Shown piece after piece: positions 43,755-56,040 of a stretch of DNA of 64,000 bases; the first letter of the stretch is position 1, and each line of letters starts with the position of its first letter. The notes beneath the pieces are model-generated. The model had not been told where the DNA came from, searched no databases, and was given only the letters and a program-made list of their open reading frames with translations. Origin of the DNA: Vreelandella alkaliphila (GTDB lineage Bacteria > Pseudomonadota > Gammaproteobacteria > Pseudomonadales > Halomonadaceae). Both the position numbers and the translations under genes were made by a program. The DNA lies in the NCBI RefSeq assembly GCF_016107625.1, contig NZ_JABASV010000005.1:248001-312000 (forward strand), read 5' to 3'.

Positions 43755-44295
43755 CACTGCGTTAACCACCAATGATCCACACCAGCGGCCGCCGATGCGG
43801 CGGCCGCTGCGCTGGCTGTGGCTAGCGGTGGCGATCATCGTGTTAGATTTGCTGACCAAATACACCGCCAGCCATTTGTTAAATTACGCCCAGCCCGTTG
43901 AGGTGCTGCCGTTTTTCAACCTAACGCTACTGCACAATACTGGCGCTGCGTTCAGCTTTTTAGCGGACCATCCCGGTTGGCAGCGCTGGTTTTTTGCGCT
44001 GATTGCCATTGGTGCCAGCATTGGCTTAACCGTCTGGCTTTCCCGCGTTAAGGCGGATGAAAAACTGCTGGCCGTGGCGTTGCCGCTGATTATTGGCGGT
44101 GCCCTGGGTAATCTGTATGACCGTTTAGTACATGGCTATGTGGTGGACTTTTTATCGTTCCATGCCGCTGGTTGGTACTATCCTGCCTTTAATGTGGCGG
44201 ATATCGGCATTACGCTTGGGGCGGTGGGGTTAATTTGGGAGTCGATAATGGGTGATCGACGTCGTAAGAAAGCCGCGCTACAGCAGCGTGATTGA
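43747..44295 (+). CDS. lspA: Lipoprotein signal peptidase
   Basis: This 182-residue inner-membrane aspartyl protease has four helices and cuts prolipoproteins before the lipid-modified Cys. The conserved motifs [23 protein letters not shown] (first catalytic Asp) and [11 protein letters not shown] (second catalytic Asp) are present. A Pro/Arg-rich N-terminus of about 20 residues precedes the first helix. Its ATG lies inside the end of ileS, the classic ileS-lspA overlap. Confidence 0.96.
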   Translation: MPNTALTTNDPHQRPPMRRPLRWLWLAVAIIVLDLLTKYTASHLLNYAQPVEVLPFFNLTLLHNTGAAFSFLADHPGWQRWFFALIAIGASIGLTVWLSRVKADEKLLAVALPLIIGGALGNLYDRLVHGYVVDFLSFHAAGWYYPAFNVADIGITLGAVGLIWESIMGDRRRKKAALQQRD

Positions 44296-44322
44296 AAGCC
44301 ATAGAGTGACGAGTGAGGAACC

Positions 44323-44766
44323 ATGGACTACCTAATTGACGATGGTATGGAAATTACCCTGCACTTCACGCTGAAGCTGGAAGATGGCACGGTAGTCGAT
44401 TCCACCAAAGAGAAAGCCCCGGCGACGTTCCAGTATGGCGACGGTAACTTGCCACCTGGCTTTGAGCACCCGATTAAAGGCATGGCCGCAGGTCAGAGTG
44501 GGTCGTTTCAAATCACGCCTGAGCACTCCTTTGGGCAACATAACCCGCAAAATATTCAAACGCTGAAGCGCGCCGATTTCGGTGATGAAACGCCAGAAAT
44601 CGGTATGGTGATGTCATTTGCCGATAAAGCGGGAACGGAATTGCCTGGCGTGGTCAAAACCATAGATGGCGACCGTGTGGAAGTGGACTTTAACCATCCG
44701 CTAGCAGGTCGCACGTTGACGTTTGAAGTCGATGTGCTGAACGTAACGCCCATCACCAAACACTGA
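44323..44766 (+). CDS. fkpB: FKBP-type peptidyl-prolyl isomerase, SlpA-like
   Basis: This 147-residue protein belongs to the SlpA/FkpB group. It has the FKBP part [18 protein letters not shown] and [18 protein letters not shown]. An IF (insert-in-flap) chaperone domain comes between ([20 protein letters not shown]), and [18 protein letters not shown] ends it. No signal peptide is seen, so it acts in the cytoplasm. Location between lspA and ispH is the standard gammaproteobacterial order. GTGAGGAACC precedes its ATG. Confidence 0.95.
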   Translation: MDYLIDDGMEITLHFTLKLEDGTVVDSTKEKAPATFQYGDGNLPPGFEHPIKGMAAGQSGSFQITPEHSFGQHNPQNIQTLKRADFGDETPEIGMVMSFADKAGTELPGVVKTIDGDRVEVDFNHPLAGRTLTFEVDVLNVTPITKH

Positions 44767-44821
44767 TTTTAAGCACTCGTTTTCATTTAACCGGCGATGC
44801 AAGTTGCATCAAGGCGCTTTT

Positions 44822-45802
44822 ATGCAGTCATCAGAGTCCTCTCAGCCAATACAGATCAAGCTGGCGAACCCGCGCGGTTTTTGTGCTGGCGTGGATCGCG
44901 CGATCGACATCGTCAACCGCGCGCTAGATGTCTTCGGCCCGCCCATTTACGTGCGCCACGAGGTGGTACATAACCGCTTTGTGGTTGAAACATTGCGCGA
45001 ACGTGGCGCGGTGTTCGTTGAAGAGCTGCATGAAGTGCCTGACGATGTGATCGTGATTTTCTCGGCTCACGGTGTCTCCCGTGCCGTGCAACAAGAAGCT
45101 GAGCAGCGTGGTCTCAAAGTCTTCGATGCGACCTGTCCATTGGTTACCAAAGTGCATTTGGAAGTGTTGCGTTATGCTAAGCGCGGCCAAGAGTGTATTT
45201 TGATTGGTCACGAAGGCCATCCGGAAGTCGAAGGCACCATGGGGCGTTATGACACTTCCCACGGTGGCCAGATCTACCTGGTCGAAGATGAGCAGGACGT
45301 GGCGAAGTTAGCCGTCAACGACCCGTCAGCGCTGGCGTTTGTGACCCAAACTACGCTTTCGATGGATGACACCGCTAAGGTGATTGATGCATTGCGGGAG
45401 AAGTTCCCAGAGATTCAGGGGCCACGCAAAGATGATATCTGTTATGCCACTCAAAACCGCCAGGATGCGGTGCGTGAGCTAGCGGCAGATAGCGACTTGG
45501 TATTGGTCGTCGGCAGCCCCAATAGCTCCAACTCTAATCGCCTGCGCGAACTTTCCGAGCGCATGGGCACGCCTGCCTATTTAATCGATAATGCCGACCA
45601 AATTGCGCCAGCGTGGCTGGAAGGTGTTAGCCGTATTGGTGTCACCGCCGGGGCCAGTGCGCCAGAAGTGCTGGTGAAAGGTGTTATCGATAAGCTTCAA
45701 ACATTTGGCGCAGAGGTGCCTGTTGAGCTGCAGGGCCGCGAAGAAAATATTACCTTCTCTATGCCGAAAGAGCTGCGTGAGCAGGTGATTGTAAGCGACT
45801 GA
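44822..45802 (+). CDS. ispH: 4-hydroxy-3-methylbut-2-enyl diphosphate reductase
   Basis: This 326-residue iron-sulfur enzyme carries out the last step of the MEP isoprenoid pathway, making IPP and DMAPP. The three Cys ligands of its cluster are in [25 protein letters not shown] and [14 protein letters not shown]. The substrate-binding His residues ([22 protein letters not shown]) are in place. The frame is open from TTG 44804, but ATG at 44822 after AAGG fits the family start better. It closes the conserved ileS-lspA-fkpB-ispH block. Confidence 0.96.
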   Translation: MQSSESSQPIQIKLANPRGFCAGVDRAIDIVNRALDVFGPPIYVRHEVVHNRFVVETLRERGAVFVEELHEVPDDVIVIFSAHGVSRAVQQEAEQRGLKVFDATCPLVTKVHLEVLRYAKRGQECILIGHEGHPEVEGTMGRYDTSHGGQIYLVEDEQDVAKLAVNDPSALAFVTQTTLSMDDTAKVIDALREKFPEIQGPRKDDICYATQNRQDAVRELAADSDLVLVVGSPNSSNSNRLRELSERMGTPAYLIDNADQIAPAWLEGVSRIGVTAGASAPEVLVKGVIDKLQTFGAEVPVELQGREENITFSMPKELREQVIVSD

Positions 45803-45865
45803 TGCAAAGCATATCGGTTTGCGACATACTCAGCGTATGGGCCAACTGATACAGGAGCGCGTTCA

Positions 45866-46267
45866 GTGCCTTTGCCTTTTGCTAACCGTGCTGGGCGCCA
45901 GGAAGCTCGTCAGCACGGTTTTACGCTCATTGAAATGCTGATTGTCGTCGCTATCATTGGCATAGTGGCGGGCATTGCCTACCCCAGTTACACCCGCTAT
46001 GTTGAGCGTTCGCTACGCACAGATGCTCATGCTGGCCTGCTGCAGGCCGCCGCCGAGCTTGAGCGCTGCTACTCCCGCCAATACGCTTATACCGACTGCT
46101 CATTTACTCCCTCTTCTCCCGATGGTAACTATACGATTACAGCCGATGACGGCGGTGAGGACGATGGCGGGTTTTTACTGACGGCGGCAACATCACAAAC
46201 TGACGGTTGTCACAGCGATATTCAATTTAATGCGCGGGGCGAGCGCCTGCCTGAGGCGTGCTGGTAG
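45866..46267 (+). CDS. pilE: Type IV pilin-like protein (PilE-type minor pilin)
   Basis: This 133-residue prepilin has a leader of 17 residues ending in G, then the processed N-terminus [20 protein letters not shown] with the conserved Glu at position +5. The globular part holds four Cys ([11 protein letters not shown] near the middle, two more near the end), suggesting disulfides. The GTG start follows CAGGAG. It is the first of four pilin-like genes (pilE-pilV-pilW-pilX), which would prime type IV pilus assembly. It directly abuts pilV. Confidence 0.88.
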   Translation: MPLPFANRAGRQEARQHGFTLIEMLIVVAIIGIVAGIAYPSYTRYVERSLRTDAHAGLLQAAAELERCYSRQYAYTDCSFTPSSPDGNYTITADDGGEDDGGFLLTAATSQTDGCHSDIQFNARGERLPEACW

Positions 46268-46675
46268 ATGGTTAGGCAAAGCGGCCTTTCGCTAATCGAG
46301 GCGCTTATCGCGCTGGTGATTTTAGCGTTTGGGCTGATAGGCGTCGCCGCGATGCAGGTGACAGCACTGCAAAGCGCTAGTGCAGGCTACACGCAGTCGC
46401 TAGCGAACGTCGCAGCGGTAGATGCTCAAGAGCGGATATGGGCAGCGCTTTCCTCATACCAAGACTGCGACACGATTCCGTTAGCCACCATTGAGTCCGC
46501 ATGGCACAGCCATTGGTTTGCAGGCCAACAGGCGGCGCTTGGCTATGCCCAGGGGCAAGAGAGTCGTATCGACCGCCAAGGCTGCCGGTTTGATGTGGTG
46601 GTGCGCCTGCGGACTGAGCCTAATGAGTCCGACGATATCTTCAACTACGTGTTCCAACTTCCCAATCAGCCGTAA
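46268..46675 (+). CDS. pilV: Minor pilin PilV-type
   Basis: This 135-residue prepilin has a very short leader (MVRQSG) followed by LSLIEALIALVILAFGLIGV, the PilV-type N-terminal helix with the Glu at +5. The rest is a small globular domain with AAMQVTALQSASAGY and two Cys. It starts at the base following the pilE stop, so the genes are one operon. Minor pilins of this kind form a complex that initiates pilus polymerisation at the inner membrane. Confidence 0.87.
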   Translation: MVRQSGLSLIEALIALVILAFGLIGVAAMQVTALQSASAGYTQSLANVAAVDAQERIWAALSSYQDCDTIPLATIESAWHSHWFAGQQAALGYAQGQESRIDRQGCRFDVVVRLRTEPNESDDIFNYVFQLPNQP

Positions 46676-46688
46676 AGGTGGGCCTGCC

Positions 46689-47162
46689 ATGGATGTGCAG
46701 CGCGGTTTTACGTTAACAGAGCTACTGGTCGCCATGGCCATTGGTATGGTGGTGATTCTAGGTGCTGGACAGCTTTTCTTAAGCACCTTTCATACGTTTA
46801 AGCAGGTGGATCAATTGGGGCGGAATCAGGAAGCGCTTCTTTACGCGGCGACATCGATTACCGACACCCTACGCAGGCACGGTGCTACCGGCTCAAACGG
46901 AGCGCCTTTTTTTCGCTTGCAGTGCGTGGTGATTGAGTCTGGTTGTCGCTGCACGGTTCAAGATATACAGGAGGCTCAGCCGCTGGTCACCTTTGATTAT
47001 GATACTGGCGCTAGCTGTGAGCGGGACGAACCGCTTGGAGCGCCCGCCACCAATGGGGTTAGCATGGTGTCACTGCCATTAGGTCGGCAAGGGGCCAATA
47101 TCGATTTCCACGTTACCCACCGAGAGGCTGTTCTGCAGCCTACGTTTTCGGCTAGCCCATGA
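46689..47162 (+). CDS. pilW: Minor pilin PilW-type
   Basis: This 157-residue prepilin has leader MDVQRG, then FTLTELLVAMAIGMVVILGA, again with the +5 Glu. The frame is open upstream inside pilV, but ATG at 46689 gives a correct leader. It is shorter than many PilW proteins (usually 250-350 residues), lacking much of the globular domain. Its Cys-rich part (QCVVIESGCRC) may be disulfide-linked. The stop overlaps the next open frame. Confidence 0.85.
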   Translation: MDVQRGFTLTELLVAMAIGMVVILGAGQLFLSTFHTFKQVDQLGRNQEALLYAATSITDTLRRHGATGSNGAPFFRLQCVVIESGCRCTVQDIQEAQPLVTFDYDTGASCERDEPLGAPATNGVSMVSLPLGRQGANIDFHVTHREAVLQPTFSASP

Positions 47163-47191
47163 GATGTATGGAGTGTGAGCAAGGAGGCGAT

Positions 47192-47686
47192 ATGCGGCTT
47201 AGACCGCGACCGCAGGAGCAAGGCGCTGCGCTAGTTGTGGTGATGGCGCTGTTAGCTAGCGCGTTGATTATTGGCGTTATTTGCGTGCAATCTGCGTTTG
47301 TGGATGAACGCTTAGCGAGTAATTATCGGGCGTCGACGTTAGCGCAAATGCGCGCTGAAATAGCCGCCTCGCAAGCAGTGGCTTCTTTTAGTGAATTGGA
47401 GTGGGGAGGCAACGTGCTCACCATCAATAGCGATCAATCTCTCCGCTGGGAAGATGTCGTAGCGCACCCATTAACCACGGTGCTAGGTGATGACTGCGAA
47501 CATAATAGCTGCTTATTTATGCCCATTGAGCGTGACGGCCAGCCTTGGGTCGTGGCGTTAGGTGCGGTTATTACTAATGCCAATACCGATAGTGAAATGC
47601 TGCTAGCGCAAAGCTTACCTGTGTTTATCAAAGTAGAGGAAGGGGAGGAAAGCCATCAGACACAGGCGACGGTGGTTTGGCATTAA
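47192..47686 (+). CDS. pilX: Minor pilin PilX-type
   Basis: This 164-residue protein has leader-like RLRPRPQEQ followed by GAALVVVMALLASALIIGVI, typical of PilX proteins, which have a Gly/Ala-Leu start and lack the usual Phe-Thr. ERLASNYRASTLAQMRAEIAASQA continues the helix, as in the family. The frame extends to 47159, but AAGGAGG is placed for the ATG at 47192. It ends the pilin cluster; no pilY1 adhesin gene follows, as trpS comes next. Confidence 0.82.
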   Translation: MRLRPRPQEQGAALVVVMALLASALIIGVICVQSAFVDERLASNYRASTLAQMRAEIAASQAVASFSELEWGGNVLTINSDQSLRWEDVVAHPLTTVLGDDCEHNSCLFMPIERDGQPWVVALGAVITNANTDSEMLLAQSLPVFIKVEEGEESHQTQATVVWH

Positions 47687-47735
47687 GTGTACAATGACTT
47701 ACCTTTTTTGACCTTTATCCAGCTGGATCCACACT

Positions 47736-48758
47736 ATGAGTCAGACAGCCAAAACCCGCGTGCTGACCGGGATTACCACGACCGGAACGCCACATCTTGG
47801 TAACTATGTGGGGGCTATTAAGCCTGCCATTGAGGCAAGCCAAGACCCCAATGTGCAGTCGTTTTACTTTCTTGCTGACTATCACGCGCTGATCAAATGC
47901 CAAGATCCGAAGCGTGTGCAAGAGTCGCGTCTGGAAATTGCCGCCACTTGGCTTGCGCTAGGGTTAGATACCGATAACGCCATTTTTTATCGCCAGTCGG
48001 ATATCGCTGAAATTCCCGAATTAATGTGGATGCTTTCTTGTGTGTGCGCCAAGGGGCTGATGAACCGCGCCCACGCATACAAAGCAGCGGTCGCTGAGAA
48101 TGAAGAAGCCGGTGACCAAGACCCCGATAAAGGCGTCACTATGGGCTTGTTCGGTTACCCGGTGTTAATGGCCGCCGACATCTTAATGTTTAATGCCAAT
48201 AAAGTGCCGGTAGGGCGCGACCAAATTCAGCACATTGAAATGGCGCGTGATATCGCCGGACGTTTCAACCACATGTTTAAAGGCCAGTATTTCACTCAAC
48301 CTGAAGCCGTTGTGGATGAAAAAGGCGAAGTATTGAAGGGCTTGGACGGTCGCAAAATGTCCAAAAGCTATAACAATACGATCCCGCTTTTCTCTAGCGA
48401 GAAAAAGCTGCAGAAGCTGGTGCGCAAAATCAAAACCAACTCACTGGAACCCGGTGAGCCTAAAGACCCAGACACCTGCACGCTGTTCCAGATATTCTCA
48501 GCGTTCGCCAGCAATGAGGAAGCCGCTGCACTACGCGAGCAGTACGTGGCAGGTATCGGCTGGGGCGATGCGAAGAACCACGTGTTCGATTACTTGAATG
48601 CGCACTTAAGTGCCCCCCGCGAGCGTTACATCGCGCTTATGGAAGACCCAGCGCATATCGAAGCGGTGCTGCAAAAAGGTGCCGATCGCGCCAGAGAAGA
48701 AGCCGCCATTACCATGGATCGCTTACGTTCCGCGGTAGGCTTAGGGCGCTTTGTTTAA
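47736..48758 (+). CDS. trpS: Tryptophanyl-tRNA synthetase
   Basis: This 340-residue class I synthetase has a HIGH-type motif [13 protein letters not shown] and the intact KMSKS loop [23 protein letters not shown] and [16 protein letters not shown] are further conserved parts. Length is slightly above the shortest bacterial TrpS. It charges tRNA-Trp. It is preceded by TATCCAGC and sits 49 bases after pilX, with its own likely promoter TTGAcc-type around 47708 (weak). A strong terminator follows. Confidence 0.97.
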   Translation: MSQTAKTRVLTGITTTGTPHLGNYVGAIKPAIEASQDPNVQSFYFLADYHALIKCQDPKRVQESRLEIAATWLALGLDTDNAIFYRQSDIAEIPELMWMLSCVCAKGLMNRAHAYKAAVAENEEAGDQDPDKGVTMGLFGYPVLMAADILMFNANKVPVGRDQIQHIEMARDIAGRFNHMFKGQYFTQPEAVVDEKGEVLKGLDGRKMSKSYNNTIPLFSSEKKLQKLVRKIKTNSLEPGEPKDPDTCTLFQIFSAFASNEEAAALREQYVAGIGWGDAKNHVFDYLNAHLSAPRERYIALMEDPAHIEAVLQKGADRAREEAAITMDRLRSAVGLGRFV

Positions 48759-48847
48759 TATTCTTTAAAAGCATATGCACTGCTGAATAAAGAATTTCCA
48801 GCGTTCTACAGCCAGCGTTAGGCTTATTATTATTGTCCCACTCAGCC

Positions 48848-48875
48848 AAGCGCCTGTTTTTAACAGGCGCTTTTG
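48848..48875 (+). terminator. Terminator after trpS
   Basis: AAGCGCCTGTT-ttt-AACAGGCGCTT is a perfect 11-bp stem followed by TT. Confidence 0.85.
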
Positions 48876-48895
48876 GCGTTGTTAGAAGGTGAGCT

Positions 48896-50107
48896 ATGTC
48901 GACGATTTCTGCAGTGGCGCCTAGTCAGAACCGGGTGCCATTACTCTCAGCGGCAGCCATCGTGCTGGGCGCGGTGATTATCGGTGTCGTGTTTGGCGCC
49001 AATATTGGTCTCTTAATGATTGTTGGCGGCTTGCTTGGGCTGGTGCTGTATCACGCGGCATTTGGCTTTACTGCGGCTTGGCGGGTATTTATCACCGAGC
49101 GACGGGGCCGTGGTTTGCGCGCCCAAATGGTGATGTTGGCGATTGCAGTGGTGCTGTTTTTTCCGGCGTTAAGCGCTGGTTCGCTGTTTGGCACCAGCGT
49201 GAGTGGTTTTGTTGCGCCGATTGGTATTTCGGTCGTGGTGGGGGCGTTTATCTTTGGTGTGGGCATGCAGTTAGGTGGCGGATGTGCGTCGGGCACGCTG
49301 TTTACTGCAGGTGGTGGTAATGCACGAATGTTAATTACGCTGCTGTTCTTTATTGTCGGGTCGGTGATTGGTTCAGCGCATTTTACCTGGTGGCAGAGCT
49401 TGCCAGCGTTTCAGCCTGTGTCGCTGGTGAATGTGGCAGGTGCTGGCGGTGGTATCGCGATTAGTTTGGTGCTGTTTACAGCGATTGCTGCGTTTACTGT
49501 GATTATGGAAAGGCGTCGCCATGGCCACTTGGAGCAGGCACCGTTGGTCGACAAGCCTGGCAGTCAGCGCTGGTTAACGGGTCCATGGCCGTTGATTGCT
49601 GGCGCAGTGGCGCTAGCGCTACTCAATTTCGCAACATTAGCCCTTGCTGGTCGCCCTTGGGGTATTACCTCTGCGTTCGCGTTGTGGGGTGCGAAAGGGT
49701 TTGAACTCGTTGGTGGTGATGTCAGTCAGTGGGGTTATTGGCAAGCGCCGGGTAATGCTGCGGCATTAGAGGCGAGTGTATGGAGTGATATCACGACGGT
49801 GATGAATGTTGGCATCATGCTGGGTGCGCTTGCCGCAGCGAGCCTAGCTGGGCGCTTTGCTCCCAACTTCCGTATCCCGTTTAAATCCCTATTAGCGGCT
49901 GTCATTGGTGGCATCATGCTGGGGTATGGCGCGCGACTGGCATTTGGTTGCAATATTGGCGCTTACTTCAGCGGTATTGCCTCTGGCAGCTTACATGGCT
50001 GGATATGGATGGTTGCGGCGTTCGCTGGCAACATGGTGGGCGTAAAGCTACGGCCGTTCTTTTTTAACGGTGTTGAAGGCCGCAAACTTGTCGCTAAAAG
50101 CTGCTAG
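48896..50107 (+). CDS. YeeE/YedE family transporter (thiosulfate TsuA-like)
   Basis: This 403-residue protein has about ten membrane helices and two copies of the sulfur-transport Cys motif. VGMQLGGGCASGTLFTAGGG is in the first half, and YGARLAFGCNIGAYFSGIAS followed by GSLHGWIW is in the second. In TsuA such Cys residues pass thiosulfate through the membrane. It may import thiosulfate or a related sulfur species; selenium-linked relatives also exist. ATG at 48896 follows AGAAGGTGAGC. The gene stands alone between two perfect hairpin terminators. Confidence 0.85.
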   Translation: MSTISAVAPSQNRVPLLSAAAIVLGAVIIGVVFGANIGLLMIVGGLLGLVLYHAAFGFTAAWRVFITERRGRGLRAQMVMLAIAVVLFFPALSAGSLFGTSVSGFVAPIGISVVVGAFIFGVGMQLGGGCASGTLFTAGGGNARMLITLLFFIVGSVIGSAHFTWWQSLPAFQPVSLVNVAGAGGGIAISLVLFTAIAAFTVIMERRRHGHLEQAPLVDKPGSQRWLTGPWPLIAGAVALALLNFATLALAGRPWGITSAFALWGAKGFELVGGDVSQWGYWQAPGNAAALEASVWSDITTVMNVGIMLGALAAASLAGRFAPNFRIPFKSLLAAVIGGIMLGYGARLAFGCNIGAYFSGIASGSLHGWIWMVAAFAGNMVGVKLRPFFFNGVEGRKLVAKSC

Positions 50108-50137
50108 TGGTTGATCAGTTTTAAGGCTTTTTATGAG

Positions 50138-50167
50138 CGCCTTGGTAGCTACCAAGGCGTTTTTTTA
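50138..50167 (+). terminator. Terminator after YeeE/YedE gene
   Basis: CGCCTTGGTA-gc-TACCAAGGCG is a perfect stem followed by seven to eight T residues. Confidence 0.9.
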
Positions 50168-50286
50168 TTGCCATTATTTATGTCCCTCCCACCTTTGTCG
50201 TATTAGCGTGTTACATTACGGATAAACGCCGCCAACGCCCAGCGTTGCTGCATTGCAATAGCAATCGACATAAAAAGAGAGTGCCT

Positions 50287-51966
50287 ATGTCTACGATGAG
50301 TAAACGCCCCCTGTACATTCCTTACGCCGGTCCTTCTTTGCTTGAAATGCCGCTATTGAACAAAGGCAGCGCGTTTACTCAAGAGGAGCGGCTAGCGTTT
50401 AACTTGATTGGTTTGTTGCCGCAAAAAGTGGAGACCATTGACGAGCAGTTGTCGAGGGCTTATCGCCAGTATCAACAGTGTCATAGTGATTTAGAGAAGC
50501 ATATTCATTTGCGTGCCATCCAAGACGACAATGAAACGCTTTACTTTCGCTTGGTCTCCCAGCATCTGGAAGAGATGTTGCCGATTATTTATACCCCCAC
50601 GGTTGGGCAGGCATGTCAGGAGTTCTCTAATATTTATCGCAATCACCGGGGGCTGTTCATCAGCTATCCGGATCGCGAGCATATGGACGATATCCTGCGC
50701 AGTGCCACCAAAGATAACGTTAAGGTGATTGTTGTCACCGATGGCGAGCGGATTTTAGGGCTGGGTGATCAGGGGATTGGTGGAATGGGCATTCCCATCG
50801 GTAAACTGGCACTTTATACCGCTTGTGGTGGTATTAGCCCCGCCTATACGTTGCCGATTATGATTGATGTGGGCACTAACAATCAGGCATTGCTGGATGA
50901 CCCTATGTATATGGGCTGGCGTCATGAGCGGGTTAGTCAGGAAGAGTACGATGCGTTTATGGGGGAGTTTATTGCCGCTGTAAAACGTCGCTGGCCGAAC
51001 GTTCTGCTGCAGTTCGAAGACTTTGCCCAGGCCAATGCGGTACCGCTTTTAGAGCGCTACCGTGACGATTTGTGCTGCTTTAATGACGATGTGCAAGGTA
51101 CCGCATCAGTTGTGGTGGGCACCTTAATGGCGGCGTGCCAGGCCCGCGATGAAACGATTGCCCAGCAGCGCGTAGTGTTTGTTGGTGGCGGTTCGGCAGG
51201 CTGTGGTATTGCTGAGCAGGTGGTCGTGGCCATGCAGGCAGAAGGTCTGACTGAAAGCGAAGCACGGGCGCGAATATTTATTGTTGATCGAGATGGGTTG
51301 ATGACCACGGATCAGCCTTGGCAGCGGGATTTTCAGCGCCGTTTGGCCCACGATTCTGAGCTGGTTGCTAACTGGAATGGGCAAGGGCTTGAAGAAACCA
51401 TTGCCCAAATGAAACCAACGATATTGATTGGTGTGTGCGGCAAGCGCGGTATTTTCACCGAACAAGTGGTGCGCACCATGCACGCGGGCTGCGAACATCC
51501 GGTGATTATGCCGCTGTCGAACCCTACTTCTCAGGCAGAAGCGGTACCCGAAGATGTGATTCGCTGGACCGACGGCCAAGCGCTAGTCGCGACTGGTAGC
51601 CCTTTTGCACCGGTGGTGTATAACGGCCGCACCTATCCAATTGCCCAGTGCAACAATGCCTATATTTTCCCCGGTATTGGCTTAGGTGTGATTGCCGCGA
51701 ATGCTAATCGCGTTACTGATGAAATGTTGATGAGCGCCTCTCGGGCGCTGGCGCGCGAAGCGCCGCTGGTTAAGGAGGGCAAGGGCGCACTGCTACCGCC
51801 GTTGTCGCGGATTCGTGATATTAGTAAATCGATCGCCTTTGAAGTCGCTGCCCAGGCCCAGCAAAACGGCGTGGCGCTTAAAACAAGCGGCACCGAACTA
51901 CGTGAGCGTATTGAGAGAGCGTGCTGGTCGCCTGAATACCGTGCTTATCGTCGCAGGGCTTTCTAA
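50287..51966 (+). CDS. maeA: NAD-dependent malic enzyme (oxaloacetate-decarboxylating)
   Basis: This 559-residue enzyme converts malate to pyruvate and CO2, reducing NAD. The catalytic Tyr is in [10 protein letters not shown], the Lys region in [19 protein letters not shown], the metal ligands in [11 protein letters not shown] and [11 protein letters not shown], and the dinucleotide fold in [15 protein letters not shown]. Length and order match SfcA/MaeA. The frame is open to 50245, but ATG at 50287 follows AGAGAG. It is convergent with aconitase, sharing the terminator zone. Confidence 0.94.
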   Translation: MSTMSKRPLYIPYAGPSLLEMPLLNKGSAFTQEERLAFNLIGLLPQKVETIDEQLSRAYRQYQQCHSDLEKHIHLRAIQDDNETLYFRLVSQHLEEMLPIIYTPTVGQACQEFSNIYRNHRGLFISYPDREHMDDILRSATKDNVKVIVVTDGERILGLGDQGIGGMGIPIGKLALYTACGGISPAYTLPIMIDVGTNNQALLDDPMYMGWRHERVSQEEYDAFMGEFIAAVKRRWPNVLLQFEDFAQANAVPLLERYRDDLCCFNDDVQGTASVVVGTLMAACQARDETIAQQRVVFVGGGSAGCGIAEQVVVAMQAEGLTESEARARIFIVDRDGLMTTDQPWQRDFQRRLAHDSELVANWNGQGLEETIAQMKPTILIGVCGKRGIFTEQVVRTMHAGCEHPVIMPLSNPTSQAEAVPEDVIRWTDGQALVATGSPFAPVVYNGRTYPIAQCNNAYIFPGIGLGVIAANANRVTDEMLMSASRALAREAPLVKEGKGALLPPLSRIRDISKSIAFEVAAQAQQNGVALKTSGTELRERIERACWSPEYRAYRRRAF

Positions 51967-52002
51967 GTTTAATAACGGGAAGCGAAACAGCAAAGTGAGC
52001 GC

Positions 52003-52031
52003 AAAAAAAAGCCCCCACCATGGTGGGGGCT
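52003..52031 (-). terminator. Terminator of aconitase gene (minus strand)
   Basis: AGCCCCCACCA/TGGTGGGGGCT is a perfect 11-bp dyad. The eight A residues to its left give the U-run for the minus-strand transcript. Confidence 0.88.
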
Positions 52032-52056
52032 ATGCAAGCATTGGTAGGTTTTGCCT

Positions 52057-54789
52057 TTAAGCTGCGCCGATCATTTTGCGCAACACGTAGTGAAGGATAC
52101 CACCGTGGCGGTAGTAAGCCAGCTCATTGACGGTATCAATTCGGCACTTGGCATCAACGGTGCGCTCCCCATCGTCATTTTTGATGACAATTTTCACGCT
52201 GCCTCCTGGGCTTAAATCGCTTAAGCCAGCAATTGATATCTCTTCATCACCGGTCAAACCAAGCGTTTCACGGCTTTCACCTTCAGGGAACTGCAGCGGT
52301 ACCACGCCCATTCCAATTAGGTTTGAGCGGTGAATACGTTCATAAGACTCGGCAATAACCGCGCGCACACCCAATAAGCGGGTGCCTTTTGCTGCCCAGT
52401 CCCGTGAAGAGCCGGTGCCATACTCTTTACCAGCAATCACCACTAGGGGAGTGCCTTCCTCCTTATATTTCATGGCGGCATCGTAAATCGCCATTTGCTC
52501 GCCGCTGGGAACGTGGCGGGTCTCACCACCAACAACTCCGTCCAGCATTTCATTTTTAATGCGCACGTTGGCAAAGGTGCCACGCATCATTACTTGATGG
52601 TTACCTCGACGTGAGCCGTAGGAGTTGAAGTCGACGGGCTTCACGCCGTGCTCTTGCAGATAACGACCCGCAGGGCTATCGGGTTTGATAGAGCCCGCTG
52701 GGGAGATATGGTCGGTCGTCACCGAGTCGCCTAGCAGGGCTAATACACGGGCGTTTTCCACATCTTCAATGGCGTCCGGCTCACGCTCCATGCCTTCGAA
52801 AAACGGCGGGTGCTGAATGTAGGTCGATTCAGGCCACTGGTAAACTTTGCTTTCAGGAACGTTGATGGCTTTCCAGGTATCGTCGCCTTCAAATACCGCA
52901 CCATACTCTTTGCGGAACATCTCAGTGTTGACCTGTTCAACGGCAGTGGCGATATCTGCTTGAGAAGGCCAGATGTCTTTGAGATAAACCGGGTTGCCGT
53001 CATTGTCCTGGCCGAGTGGGTCGGTCGTTAAGTTGCACTGTACGTTACCGGCTAACGCATAGGCGACCACCAAGGGCGGTGAGGCGAGCCAGTTCGTTTT
53101 GACTAGCGGGTGCACACGGCCTTCAAAGTTTCGGTTGCCTGAAAGCACCGATGCCACGGCAAGGTCGCCGCTGTTGATCGCTTTTTCGATCTCATCGGGC
53201 AGCGGGCCGGAGTTGCCGATACATGTTGTACAGCCATAACCCACTAAGTTAAAGCCCAGTGCATTCAGGTCATCGCTTAAGTTCGCGGCTGCTAAGTAAT
53301 CGGTCACCACTTTGGAGCCGGGGGCAAGCGAGGTCTTAACCCAAGGTTTCGTGGTAAGCCCCTTTTGGCGTGCATTACGTGCCAGCAGCCCGGCTGCCAT
53401 CATGACGCTTGGGTTGGAGGTGTTGGTACATGAGGTGATAGCGGCAATTACCACGGCACCTGGATCGAGGCTGAAATCCTTATCGTTAAGTTTAACGGCT
53501 TGGCTGGTGTCATGTTTAAAGCTCCTCTCAACCCCCACCGCGGTTTGGCCGCCTTCCGAGGAGAGTTTTCCTTTTGCGGTTGTATCTGCGCTGGTGTCCT
53601 CTTGCATGAACTTGTCAAAGGCGGCGGCCATGTCTTTCAGCGCCACACGATCTTGGGGGCGTTTCGGGCCGGCAAGACTCGCTTCTACTTCGTCCATGTC
53701 GAGGCTGAGAGAGTCGGTAAAGATCGGCTCATCGCCAGGTTCGCGCCATAAGCCCTGCGCTTTGCTGTATGCCTCTACTAACGCAATTTGGTCATCTTCA
53801 CGGCCGGTGAGACGCATGTAGTTAAGCGTTTCGTCGTCTACTGGGAAAAAGCCGCAGGTAGCGCCATATTCCGGTGCCATATTGGCAATCGTGGCGCGGT
53901 CGGCCAGCGGCAAATCCTTAAGGCCGTCACCGTAGAATTCAACAAACTTACCTACCACGCCTTTTTTACGCAGCATCTCAGTAACGGTAAGCACTAGATC
54001 AGTGGCGGTAATGCCTTCGCGCAGTTTGCCGTTAAGCTTGAAGCCAACGACTTCCGGAATCAGCATCGAGACCGGCTGGCCAAGCATGGCGGCTTCCGCT
54101 TCGATACCGCCGACGCCCCAGCCAAGTACGCCCAGGCCGTTGATCATAGTGGTGTGGGAGTCGGTGCCGACTAAGGTGTCGGGGTAGGCAAACGTCTGGC
54201 CATCTTGCTCTTTTGTCCACACTGCGCGACCCAGGTACTCGAGGTTAACCTGGTGGCAAATGCCGGTGCCGGGCGGTACAACGCTAAAGTTGTCGAACGC
54301 TTGCTGGCCCCAGCGCAGAAACTCGTAGCGCTCACGGTTGCGCTGCATTTCGATATCGACGTTTTCTTGAAACGCGGCAGCATTGCCGAATTTGTCGACC
54401 ATCACCGAGTGGTCAATAACCAGATCAACAGGAGAAAGTGGGTTAATACGGGCGGGATCTTCGCCGAGCTTCTCAACGGCAGCGCGCATAGAGGCAAGAT
54501 CTACAACCCCTGGCACGCCGGTGAAATCTTGCATGAGGACGCGGGCAGGGCGGTAGCCTATTTCACGGCTTGATTTGCCCTCTTTTTGCCAGTCCACTAG
54601 CGCCTGAATGTCCTCTTGATCAACACTTTCGTCATCGCCAAAGCGCAGCTGGTTTTCGAGTAGAATTTTGAGCGTTTTGGGTAGCCGGTCAATGTTGCCG
54701 AGCGCGTCGGCGGCTTTTGGCAGGCTATAGTAATGATACTGCTGGTTGCCTATTTCTAGCGTGGTGAGCGTATCGGGTATCTTGCCCAT
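52057..54789 (-). CDS. acnA: Aconitate hydratase A
   Basis: This 910-residue TCA-cycle enzyme isomerises citrate and isocitrate. The 4Fe-4S Cys residues are in [10 protein letters not shown] and [36 protein letters not shown] and [15 protein letters not shown] are conserved parts of the AcnA/IRP group. The C-terminal swivel domain has [14 protein letters not shown]. The frame is open to 54870, but ATG at 54789 is preceded by AAGGAGAG. It is divergent from trxB across 272 bases. AcnA-type enzymes can bind mRNA when the cluster is lost, but nothing here tests that. Confidence 0.97.
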   Translation of the reverse strand: MGKIPDTLTTLEIGNQQYHYYSLPKAADALGNIDRLPKTLKILLENQLRFGDDESVDQEDIQALVDWQKEGKSSREIGYRPARVLMQDFTGVPGVVDLASMRAAVEKLGEDPARINPLSPVDLVIDHSVMVDKFGNAAAFQENVDIEMQRNRERYEFLRWGQQAFDNFSVVPPGTGICHQVNLEYLGRAVWTKEQDGQTFAYPDTLVGTDSHTTMINGLGVLGWGVGGIEAEAAMLGQPVSMLIPEVVGFKLNGKLREGITATDLVLTVTEMLRKKGVVGKFVEFYGDGLKDLPLADRATIANMAPEYGATCGFFPVDDETLNYMRLTGREDDQIALVEAYSKAQGLWREPGDEPIFTDSLSLDMDEVEASLAGPKRPQDRVALKDMAAAFDKFMQEDTSADTTAKGKLSSEGGQTAVGVERSFKHDTSQAVKLNDKDFSLDPGAVVIAAITSCTNTSNPSVMMAAGLLARNARQKGLTTKPWVKTSLAPGSKVVTDYLAAANLSDDLNALGFNLVGYGCTTCIGNSGPLPDEIEKAINSGDLAVASVLSGNRNFEGRVHPLVKTNWLASPPLVVAYALAGNVQCNLTTDPLGQDNDGNPVYLKDIWPSQADIATAVEQVNTEMFRKEYGAVFEGDDTWKAINVPESKVYQWPESTYIQHPPFFEGMEREPDAIEDVENARVLALLGDSVTTDHISPAGSIKPDSPAGRYLQEHGVKPVDFNSYGSRRGNHQVMMRGTFANVRIKNEMLDGVVGGETRHVPSGEQMAIYDAAMKYKEEGTPLVVIAGKEYGTGSSRDWAAKGTRLLGVRAVIAESYERIHRSNLIGMGVVPLQFPEGESRETLGLTGDEEISIAGLSDLSPGGSVKIVIKNDDGERTVDAKCRIDTVNELAYYRHGGILHYVLRKMIGAA

Positions 54790-54986
54790 TGGTCTCTCCT
54801 TTGATTGCTTGGCCTTAAGCGAACTGCTGATCTCAATTTGCTGATCGCAACGCTTAGGCGCGACGGTCACTGCTTTTCTTTAATGTGGCTTATCCCCAGT
54901 ATGGCTTATCTTGTTAATAGCACATGGGTGTTTCACCCCCAGCTTTCAAGGCGTCTTCGCCTAATAGCGAAGGCTAACCCTTGTAA

Positions 54987-56012
<1,026 letters not shown>

Positions 56013-56040
56013 GTTAGCCGTGGTTAAACGCCTGTCGTGA

